64,000 bases of DNA, taken from Arenicola marina (lineage: Eukaryota; Annelida; Polychaeta; Arenicolidae). Positions within the stretch are counted from its first letter, which is position 1, and each line of letters begins with the position of its first letter. Both the position numbers and the translations under genes were made by a program. Below, in pieces: positions 48,601-60,600 of this stretch. The stretch spans positions 1,674,001 through 1,738,000 of the forward strand of contig OZ025258.1 of assembly GCA_964019135.1 (NCBI GenBank), written 5' to 3'. A model generated the notes under the pieces. The model saw only the letters and a list, made by a program, of their open reading frames with translations, was not told where the DNA came from and ran no database searches.

Positions 48601-51600
48601 CAGGCTGGGCATGCTGGCTGCTGACTTACTGGTGATAATGACACAGGCTGAGCATGCTGGCTGCTGACTTACTGGTGATAATGACGAGCAGGTCAAGGTC
48701 ACGGACCAGCTCCATCCACTGGACGTTTTCGACGCCCTCCAGCCGCTGGGGGGCGCGCGGGTCGGCGGGGTCACCGTACTCGATGGCGAACAGCCCCTCG
48801 TCACTGCCCACCAACAGCATCTAGCAACGACAAGAACCCTTAAGGTAACCGTGAAGCCCGTCACTGCCCACCAACAGCATCTAACAACGACAAGAACGCT
48901 TAAGGTAACCGTGAAGCCCGTCACTGCCCACCAACAGCATCTAGCAACGACAAGAACCCTTAAGGTAACCGTGAAGCCCGTCACTGCCCACCAACAGCAT
49001 CTAGCAACGACAAGAACCCTTAAGGTAACCGTGAAGTCCGTCACTGCCCACCAACAGCATCTAGCAACGACAAGAACCCTTAAGGTAACCGTGAAGCCCG
49101 TCACTGCCCACCAACAGCATCTAGCAACGACAAGAACCCTTAAGGTAACCGTGAAGCCCGTCACTGCCCACCAACAGCATCTAGCAACGACAAGAACCCT
49201 TAAGGTAACCGTGAAGCCCGTCACTGCCCACCAACAGCATCTAGCAACGACAAGAACCCTTAAGGTAACCGTGAAGCCCGTCACTGCCCACCAACAGCAT
49301 CTAGCAACGACAAGAACCCTTAAGGTAACCGTGAAGTCCGTCACTGCCCACCAACAGCATCTAGCAACGACAAGAACCCTTAAGGTAACCGTGAAGCCCG
49401 TCACTGCCCACCAACAGCATCTAGCAACGACAAGAACCCTTAAGGTAACCGTGAAGCCCGTCACTGCCCACCAACAGCATCTAGCAACGACAAGAACCCT
49501 TAAGGTAACCGTGAAGCCCGTCACTGCCCACCAACAGCATCTAGCAACGACAAGAACCCTTAAGGTAACCGTGAAGCCCGTCACTGCCCACCAACAGCAT
49601 CTAGCAACGACAAGAACCCTTAAGGTAACCGTGAAGCCCGGGTGTCCGGACACGGTGTCACTTTGGGCGGACTGTGTCGTTAAACCCCGATTAACCAGGG
49701 ATGTCAAGGCGCTACACAAGCGACCAGCATTGGTTTCCCACCTGTATCATGGAATGAGAGGCGCACAATACTGGTTCGGTATGACGTACCTTGTCCGAGA
49801 GAGGCACGACACAGTTGACTTCCAGCCGTCTGTCGTTGGTCAGCCGTAACACGTGGTTACCCAGCACCTTCTGCAACGATACAAACACCCGTCACACACT
49901 CAACACCTTCTGCAACGATACAAACACCCGTCATACACTCCAACACCTTCTGCAACGATACAAACACCCTTCATACACTCCAACACCTTCTGCAACGATA
50001 CAAACACCCGTCATACACTCCAACACCTTCTGCAACGATACAAACACCCGTCATACACTCCAACACCTTCTACAACGATACAAACACCCGTCATACACTC
50101 CAACACCTTCTGCAACGATACAAACACCCGTCATACACTCCAACACCTTCTACACCGATACAAACACCGTCATACACTCCAACACCTTCTGCAACGATAC
50201 AAACACCGGTCACACACTCAACACCTTCTGCAACGATACAAACACCCGTCATACACTCCAACACCTTCTGCAAGGTGACAAACACCCGTCATACACTCCA
50301 ACACCTTCTGCAACGATACAAACACCCGTCATACACTCCAACACCTTCTGCAACGACACAAACACCCGTCATACACTCAACACCTTCTACAACGATACAA
50401 ACACCTGTCACACACTCAACACCTTCTGCAACGACACAAACACCCGTTATACACTCAACACCTTCTGCAACGATACAAACACCCGTCACACACTCCAACA
50501 CCTTCTACAACGATACAAACACCCGTCACACACTCAACACCTTCTGCAACGACACAAACACCCGTTATACACTCAACACCTTCTACAACGCTACAAACAC
50601 CCGTCATACACTCAACACCTTCTACAACGATACAAACACCCGTCACACACTCCAACACCTTCTACAACGATACAAACACCCGTCATACACTGCAACAACT
50701 TCTGCAACGATACAAACACCCGTTATACACTCAACACCTTCTGCAACGATACAAACACCCGTCACACACTCAACACCTTCTGCAACGCTACAAACACCCG
50801 TCATACACTCAACACCTTCTGCAACGATACAAACACCCGTCACACACTCAACACCTTCTGCAACGATACAAACACCCGTTATACACTCAACATCTTCTAC
50901 AACGATACAAACACCCGTCATACACTCCAACACCTTCTGCAACGATACAAACACCCGTCATACACTCCAACACCTTCTACAACGATACAAACACCCGTCA
51001 TACACTCCAACACCTGCAACGATACAAACACCCGTCACACACTCAACACCTTCTACAACGATACAAACACCCGTCATACACTCCAACAACTTCTGCAACG
51101 ATACAAACACCCGTTATACACTCAACACCTTCTGCAACGATACAAACACCCGTCACACACTCAACACCTTCTGCAACGCTACAAACACCCGTCATACACT
51201 CAACACCTTCTGCAACGATACAAACACCCGTCACACACTCAACACCTTCTGCAACGATACAAACACCCGTTATACACTCAACATCTTCTACAACGATACA
51301 AACACCCGTCATACACTCCAACACCTTCTGCAACGATACAAACACCCGTCATACACTCAACACCTTCTGCAACGATACAAACACCCGTCATACACTCCAA
51401 CACCTTCTGCAACGATACAAACACCCGTCATACACTCCAACACCTTCTGCAACGATACAAACACCCGTCACACACTCAACACCTTCTGCAACGATACAAA
51501 CACCCGTCATACACTCCAACACCTTCTACAACGATACAAACACCCGTCATACACTCCAACACCTTCTGCAACGATACAAACACCCGTTATACACTCCAAC

Positions 51601-54600
51601 ACCTTCTGCAACGATACAAACACCCGTCATGCACTCCAACACCTTCTGCAACGATACAAACACCCGTTATACACTTCAACACCTTCTACACCGATACAAA
51701 CACCCGTCACACACTCCAACACATTGTAATTGAGGGTCTGGTTTAGTGGTACATTGTTACTGAGGTCTGGTCTAGTGGTAAATTGTTACTCTGAGGTCTG
51801 GTCCAGTCGTACATTGTTACTCTGAGGTCTGGTTTAGTCCTACATTGTTGTTCTGAGGTCTGGTTTAGTCATACATTGTTACTCTGGGGTCTGGTCTTGT
51901 CATACATTGTTACTCTTGAGGTCTGCATGGTTAGTCATACATTGTTACTCTGAGGTCTGGTCTAGTCCTACATTGTTACTCTGAGGTCTGGTTTAATCAT
52001 ACACTGTTACCGAGGTCTGGTCTAGTCATACATTGTTACTGTGGTCTGGTCTAGTCATACATTGTTACTGTTGTCTGGTCTAGTCATACAGGTACTCTGA
52101 GGCATGGCTGCACGTGCTCACCGCGTCCTTGGCCCGCGTCTCGCGCCCGCTGTGGTTGATGATGGCCTCCAGGGTGGCCACCCACTTCTGCTTGTCACCG
52201 AACCCCAACGCCATCAAATACAGGCTCCTGAAGCAAGGCAAGGTGGCTTCAATCAAACCAACGCCATCATATACAGGCTCCTGAAGCAAGGCAAGGTGGC
52301 TTCAATCAAACCAACGCCATCATATACAGGCTCCTGAAGCAAGGCAAGGTGGCTTCAATCAAACCAACGCCATCATATACAGGCTCCTGAAGCAAGGCAA
52401 GGTGGCTTCAATCAAACCAACGCCATCATATACAGGCTCCTGAAGCAAGGCAAGGTGACTTCAATCAAACCCACGGAAAAGTACTTTGTACAAGGAATAG
52501 AAATGATGACACTCTCGCCCACGTGACCACATTTTTCCGGACCATAGTAACGGGTGACCTCAATATAGCTCAATATAGGCACTTCCTAATGATTTATTGA
52601 CTTACATATTTAAATAGATATTATGGCGAAAACAATTGATTTAAGTTAGGCGGCCCTGTTTCAAACTGTTAGATTACATCAACACACATTGTGCACAGTG
52701 TGAGGTGGACTGACCTGCCCGGCCAGCACATTGTGCACAGTGTGAGGTGGACTGACCTGCCCGGCCAGCACGTGGTGCACAGTGTGAGGTGGACTGACCT
52801 GCCCGGCCAGCACATTGTGCACAGTGTGAGGTGGACTGACCTGCCGGGCCAGCACATTGTGCACAGTGTGAGGTTGACTGACCTGCCCGGCCAGCACATT
52901 GTGCACAGTGTGAGGTGGACTGACCTGCCCGGCCAGCACGTGGTGCACAGTGTGAGGTGGACTGACCTGCCCGGCCAGCACATTGTGCACAGTGTGAGGT
53001 GGACTGACCTGCCGGGCCAGCACATTGTGCACAGTGTGAGGTTGACTGACCTGCCCGGCCAGCACATTGTGCACGGTGTGAGGTGGACTGACCTGCCCGG
53101 CCAGCACATTGTGCACGGTGTGAGGTGGACTGACCTGCCCGGCCAGCACATTGTGCACAGTGTGAGGTGGACTGACCTGCCCGGCCAGCACATTGTGCAC
53201 AGTGTGAGGTGGACTGACCTGCCCGGCCAGCACGTGGTGCACAGTGTGAGGTGGACTGACCTGCCCGGCCAGCACGTGGTGTCCGGCTCGAAGTCGAGGC
53301 GCATGATGTAGGGTAGGTCGGTGGAGGCGGCGTTGGTGAGCTCGGCGGCCGTGACGGCGCTGTGCAGGGTCACCTGGCCGTTGTGGGGACACAGGGCGAA
53401 GTCCTCCTGGACACTGTCCTCGGTGTCGGACTGGTACACCACCAGCCGGTTGTCATGGAGCTTCACCCAGCGCCGCTCCCACACCTGCTTCCCGGCCCTG
53501 CCAACCACAAGGGAAAGGAATCATTGTTTTAGGCCGCTTGGGTTGACCCAGGACGCTCCCAGGGCGATGGACGGAAGACACATGCTCCAGAGTAGGTGCC
53601 CGAGTCCGGATTCGAACCCAGGACCGGTTGACCTCGTTACTTGTTAAGGTGCAACCCCTTTGAGCTTAATTACGGCCATCGTTTAAACTACTCTAACGTC
53701 TAAACAACCGAAAACTTTGCCACCCCACAATATTAAACATTGACTTATGTGAAACGCTTTACCCTGGGCATCTAGGGCTGGTCTTACCTGGGCACCTTGA
53801 GCCAGTCTTACCTGGGCAGCTTGAGCCAGTCTTACCTGGGCAGCTTGAGCCAGTCTTACCTTGGCACCTTGAGCCAGTCTTACCTGGGCACATTGAGCCA
53901 GTCTTACCTGGGCAGCTTGAGCCAGTCTTACCTGGGCAGCTTGAGCCAGTCTTACCTGGGCACCTTGAGCCAGTCTTACCTGGGCACCTTGAGCCAGTCT
54001 TACCTGGGCACCTTGAGCCAGTCTTACCCGGGCACCTTGAGCCAGTCTTACCTGGGCAGCTTGAGCCAGTCTTACCTGGGCACATTGAGCCAGTCTTACC
54101 TGGGCACATTGAGCCAGTCTTACCTGGGCACATTGAGCCAGTCTTACCTGGGCACATTGAGCCAGTCTTACCTGGGCACATTGAGCCAGTCTTACCTGGG
54201 CACATTGAGCCAGTCTTACCTGGGCAGCTTGAGCCAGTCTTACCTGGGCAGCTTGAGCCAGTCTTACCTGGGCAGCTTGAGCCAGTCTTACCTTGGCACC
54301 TTGAGCCAGTCTTACCTGGGCACATTGAGCCAGTCTTACCTGGGCAGCTTGAGCCAGTCTTACCTGGGCAGCTTGAGCCAGTCTTACCTGGGCACCTTGA
54401 GCCAGTCTTACCTGGGCACCTTGAGCCAGTCTTACCTGGGCACCTTGAGCCAGTCTTACCCGGGCACCTTGAGCCAGTCTTACCTGGGCAGCTTGAGCCA
54501 GTCTTACCTGGGCACCTTGAGCCAGTCTTACCTGGGCACATTGAGCCATTCTTACCTGGGCAGCTTGAGCCAGTCTTACCTGGGCACATTGAGCCAGTCT

Positions 54601-57600
54601 TACCTGGGCAGCTTGAGCCAGTCTTACCTGGGCAGCTTGAGCCAGTCTTACCTGGGCACATTGAGCCAGTCTTACCTGGGCAGCTTGAGCCAGTCTTACC
54701 TGAGCAGCTTGAGCCAATCTTACCTGGGCACCTTGAGCCAGTCTTACCTGGGCAGCTTAAGCCAGTCTTACCTGGGCAGCTTGAGCCAGTCTTACCTGGG
54801 CAGTTTGAGCCAGTCTTACCTGGGCACATTGAGCCAGTCTTACCTGGGCAGCTTGAGCCAGTCTTACCTGGGCAGCTTGAGCCAGTCTTACCTGGGCAGC
54901 TTGAGCCAATCTTACCTGGGCACCTTGAGCCAGTCTTACCTGGGCAGCTTGAGCCAGTCTTACCTGGGCAGCTTGAGCCAGTCTTACCTGGGCAGCTTGA
55001 GCCAGTCTTACCTGGGCAGCTTGAGCCAGTCTTACCTGGGCACCTTGAGCCAGTCTTACCTGGGCAGCTTGAGCCAGTCTTACCTGGGCAGCTTGAGCCA
55101 GTCTTACCTGGGCAGCTTGAGCCAGTCTTACCTGGGCAGCTTGAGCCAGTCTTACCTGGGCAGCTTGAGCCAATCTTACCTGGGCACCTTGAGCCAGTCT
55201 TACCTGGGCAGCTTGAGCCAGTCTTACCTGGGCAGCTTGAGCCAGTCTTACCTGGGCAGCTTGAGCCAATCTTACCTGGGCACCTTGAGCCAGTCTTACC
55301 TGGGCAGCTTGAGCCAGTCTTACCTGGGCAGCTTGAGCCAGTCTTACCTGGGCAGCTTGAGCCAGTCTTACCTGGGCAGCTTGAGCCAGTCTTACCTGGG
55401 CAGCTTGAGCCAGTCTTACCTGGGCAGCTTGAGCCTGTCTTACCTGGGCAGCTTGAGCCAGTCTTACCTGGGCAGCTTGAGCCAGTCTTACCTGGGCAGC
55501 TTGAGCCAGTCTTACCTAAGCAGCTTGAGCCAGTCTTACCTGGGCAGCTTGAGCCAGTCTTACCTGGGCAGCTTGAGCCTGTCTTACCTGGGCAGCTTGA
55601 GCCTGTCTTACCTGGGCAGCTTGAGCCAGTCTTACCTGGGCAGCTTGAGCCAGCCGGCCATCTGCAGCCGAAGGTTGGCGACGGAGGGCTTGGCGGGGGC
55701 GGATGCCGAGGTGGGGGCTGAGGTGGGGGCCGAGGCGGCACGCGCCTTGCTCATCATGTCGGTGAAGTGGCGGGCGTACTCGGTGGGCAGGCCGCACGTG
55801 GCCGGCAGGTTGACCACACAGCCAGGGTGGCACACCGTGTTACACTCTGTAACAGAGAGGGTGGAACAATGGGTGGCTGGTGGCTGGGGGCGGGGTGACT
55901 GGGGGCGGGTGGCGGGTAGCGGTTGGCTGGCGGCTGGGGGCTGGAGGCGGGGTGACCGGGGGCGGGAGGCGAGTAGCGGTTGGCTGGCGGCTGGGGGCTG
56001 GAGGCGAGTGCCGAGTGGCTGGCGGCTGGGGGCGAGTGGCTGGCGGCTGGGGGCGAGTGGCGAGTGGCTGGGGGCTGGAGGCGAGTGGCTGGCGGCTGGG
56101 GGCTGGAGGCGAGTGGCTGGTGGCTGGGGGCTGGAGGCGAGTGGCGAGTGGCTGGGGGTTGGAGGCGGGTGGCGAGTGGCTGGCGGCTGGAGGCGAGTGG
56201 CTGGCGGCTGGAGGCTGGAGGCGAGTGGCTGGCGGCTGGAGGCGAGTGGCTGGGGGCTGGAGGCGAGTGGCTGGCGGCTGGGGGCTGGAGGCGAGTGGCT
56301 GGTGGCTGGAGGCGAGTGGCTGGGGGTTGGAGGCGAGTGGCTGGCGGCTGGGGGCTGGAGGCGAGTGGCTGGTGGCTGGAGGCGAGTGGCGAGTGGCTGG
56401 AGGCGAGTGGCGAGTGGCTGGCGGCTGGAGGCGAGTGGCTGGCGGCTGGAGGCGAGTGGCGAGTGGCTGGGGGCTGGAGGCGAGTGGCTGGCGGCTGGGG
56501 GCTATAGGCGAGTGGCGAGTGGCTGGCGGCTGGGGGCTGGAGGCGAGTGGCTGGGGGCTGGCGGCTGGAGGCGAGAGGCTTGGGGCTGGCGGCTGGTGGC
56601 TGGGGGCGGGTGGCTGGGGGCGGGTGGCAGGTGGCTGGAGGCGGGTGGCGGGTGGCTGGGGGCGGGTGGCGGGCGGCTGGGGGCTGGCGGCTGGTGGCTG
56701 GTGGCTGGGGGTGGGTGGCGGGCGGCTGGGGGCTGGTGGCTGGGGGCGGGTGGCTGGTGACTGGTGGCAGGGGGCGGGTGGCTGGAGGCTGGTGGCGGGT
56801 GGCTGGAGGCGGGTGGCTGGAGGCGGGTGGCTGGAGACAGGTGGCTGGGAGCGAGTGGCGGGTGGCTGGAGGCGGGTGGCTGGAGGCGGGGGACCTACCT
56901 TGGCACTTGGCGGCCTGCTTGACGAACTGGATGGAGCCCAGACAGACGGCGCACGTGGTGGCGCGGCTGTTGAGGCCCGTCACGAAGCGGTGCGGTATGT
57001 TGTGGTGCATGCGCTCCTTGGGTCGCCGGGGGGTGGTGTGGGTGGCCCGGGGGGTGGGCGCCACCGACAGGTTGTCCATGGAGCGGTGGTAGAGCGGGGC
57101 CCCGGGCGAGGGCTGAGAGGAGGGGGACAGCACCAGGGCTGACAGCCCGGCGCTGGGGCCCACCGTCCTCAGGGTGGCGACCTGGGAGGGGATGTCCCCA
57201 GAGCTCTGGCACTTGAGGCGGATCGCTGCAACGACACACAATACAGTCAAACACCATTACTGACAACCACACGGCAGCAAAGACAGGCACTAAACCAGAC
57301 CTGTGGGGTACTCACTCCCTGTCCGGGCCACACCTGTGGGGTACTCACTCCCTGTCCGGGCCACACCTGTAGGGTACTTACCCACTCTCTGTCCGGGCCA
57401 CACCTGTGGGGTACTCACTCCCTGTCCGGGCCACACTTGTGGGGTACTCACTCCCTGTCCGGGCCACACCTGTGGGGTACTCACTCCCTGTCCGGGCCAC
57501 ACCTGTGGGGTACTTACCCACTCTCTGTCCGGGCCACACCTGTGGGGTACTTACCCACTCTCTGTCCGGGCCACACCTGTGGGGTACTTACCCACTCTCT

Positions 57601-60600
57601 GTCCGGGCCACACCTGTGGGGTACTTACACACTCTCTGTCCGGGCCACACCTGTGGGGTACTTACACACTCTCTGTCCGGGCCACACCTGTGGGGTACTT
57701 ACTCACTCTCTGTCCGGGCCACACCTGTGGAGTACTCACTCTCTGTCCGGGCCACACCTGTGGGGTACTTACCCACTCTCTGTCCGGGCCACACCTGTGG
57801 GGTACTTACCCACTCTCTGTCCGGGCCACACCTGTGGGGGACTCACTCCCTGTCCGGCCCAGACCTGTGGGTACTCACTTTCTGTCCGGGCCAGACCTGT
57901 GGGGTATTTACCCACCCTCTGTCCGGCCCAGACCTGTGGGGTACTCACTCTCTGTCCGGGCCACACCTGTGGGGTACTCACTCTCTGTCCGGGCCACACC
58001 TGTGGGGTACTCACTCCCTGTCCGGGCCACACCTGTGGGGTACTTACCCACTCTCTGTCCGGGCCACACCTGTGGGGTACTTACCCACTCTGTCCGGGCC
58101 ACACCTGTGGGGTACTTACACACTCTCTGTCCGGGCCACACCTGTGGGGTACTTACTCACTCTCTGTCCGGGCCACACCTGTGGAGTACTCACTCTCTGT
58201 CCGGGCCACACCTGTGGGGTACTTACCCACTCTCTGTCCGGGCCACACCTGTGGGGTACTTACCCACTCTCTGTCCGGGCCACACCTGTGGGGGACTCAC
58301 TCCCTGTCCGGCCCAGACCTGTGGGTACTCACTTTCTGTCCGGGCCAGACCTGTGGGGTATTTACCCACCCTCTGTCCGGCCCAGACCTGTGGGGTACTC
58401 ACTCTCTGTCCGGGCCACACCTGTGGGGTACTCACTCTCTGTCCGGGCCACACCTGTGGGGTACTCACTCCCTGTCCGGGCCACACCTGTGGGGTACTCA
58501 CTCCCTGTCCGGGCCACACCTGTGGGGTACTTACTCACCCTCTGTCCGGGCCACACCTGTGGGGTACTCACTTTCTGTCCGGGCCACACCTGTGGGGTAC
58601 TTACCCACTCTCTGTCCGGGCCACACCTGTGGGGTACTCACTCTCTGTCTGGGCCACACCTGTGGAGTACTCACTCTCTGTCCGGGCCAGACCTGTGGGG
58701 TACTTACCCACTCTCTGTCTGGGCCACACCTGTGGGGTACTCACTCCCTGTCCGGGCCACACCTGTGGGGTACTCACTCTCTGTCCGGGCCACACCTGTG
58801 GGGTACTTACCCACTCTCTGTCCGGGCCACACCTGTGGGGTACTCACTCTCTGTCCGGGCCACACCTGTGGGGTACTTACCCACTCTCTGTCCAGGCCAC
58901 ACCTGTGGGGTACTTACCCACTCTCTGTCCGGGCCACACCTGTGGGGTACTTACCCACTCTCTGTCCGGGCCACACCTGAGGGGTACTTACCCACTCTCT
59001 GTCCGGGCCACACCTGTGGGGTACTTACCCACTCTCTGTCCGGGCCACACCTGTGGGGTACTTACCCACTCTCTGTCCGGGCCACACCTGTGGGGTACTC
59101 ACTCTCTGTCCGGGCCACACCTGTGGAGTACTCACTCTCTGTCCGGGCCACACCTGTGGGGTACTTACCCACTCTCTGTCCGGGCCACACCTGTGGGGTA
59201 CTTACCCACTCTCTGTCCGGGCCACACCTGTGGGGGACTCACTCCCTGTCCGGCCACACCTGTGGGGTACTTACCCACTCTCTGTCCGGGCCACACCTGT
59301 GGGGTACTCACTCTCTGTCCGGGCCACACCTGTGGAGTACTCACTCTCTGTCCGGGCCACACCTGTGGGGTACTTACCCACTCTCTGTCCGGGCCACACC
59401 TGTGGGGTACTTACCCACTCTCTGTCCGGGCCACACCTGTGGGGGACTCACTCCCTGTCCGGCCCAGACCTGTGGGTACTCACTTTCTGTCCGGGCCAGA
59501 CCTGTGGGGTATTTACCCACCCTCTGTCCGGCCCAGACCTGTGGGGTACTCACTATCTGTCCGGGCCACACCTGTGGGGTACTCACTCCCTGTCCGGGCC
59601 AGACCTGTGGGGTACTCACTCTCTGTCCGGGCCACACCTGAGGGGTACTTACCCACTCTCTGTCCGGGCCACACCTGTGGGGTACTCACTCTCTGTCCGG
59701 GCCACACCTGTGGGGTACTCACTCTCTGTCCGGGCCACACCTGTGGGGTACTCACTCCCTGTCCGGGCCACACCTGTGGGGTACTCACTCCCTGTCCGGG
59801 CCACACCTGTGGGGTACTTACTCACCCTCTGTCCGGGCCACACCTGTGGGGTACTCACTTTCTGTCCGGGCCACACCTGTGGGGTACTTACCCACTCTCT
59901 GTCCGGGCCACACCTGTGGGGTACTCACTCTCTGTCTGGGCCACACCTGTGGAGTACTCACTCTCTGTCCGGGCCACACCTGTGGGGTACTTACCCACTC
60001 TCTGTCTGGGCCACACCTGTGGGGTACTCACTCCCTGTCCGGGCCACACCTGTGGGGTACTCACTCCCTGTCCGGGCCACACCTGTGGGGTACTTACCCA
60101 CTCTCTGTCCGGGCCACACCTGTGGGGTACTCACTCTCTGTCCGGGCCACACCTGTGGAGTACTCACTCTCTGTCCGGGCCACACCTGTGGGGTACTTAC
60201 CCACTCTCTGTCCGGGCCACACCTGTGGGGTACTTACCCACTCTCTGTCCGGGCCACACCTGTGGGGTACTCACTTTCTGTCCGGGCCAGACCTGTGGGG
60301 TACTCACTCCCTGTCCGGGCCACACCTGTGGGGTACTTACCCACTCTCTGTCCGGGCCACACCTGTGGGGTACCCACTCTCTGTCCGGGCCACACCTGTG
60401 GGGTACTTACCCACTCTCTGTCCGGGCCACACCTGTGGGGTACTCACTCTCTGTCCGGGCCACACCTGTGGAGTACTCACTCTCTGTCCGGGCCACACCT
60501 GTGGGGTACTTACCCCCTCTCTGTCCGGGCCACACCTGTGGGGTACTCACTCCCTGTCCGGGCCACACCTGTGGGGTACTCACTCCCTGTCCGGGCCAGA

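Noticed and set aside
53600..53690. Functional tRNA gene on the minus strand
   Set aside because: A and B boxes are good but the anticodon and acceptor stems pair poorly, and a SINE-like tail follows. Called a SINE instead.
53797..56760. 987-codon plus-strand ORF of LSQSYLG repeats running into Trp/Gly-rich sequence
   Set aside because: Antisense to citron and made of two arrays and one citron exon read backward.
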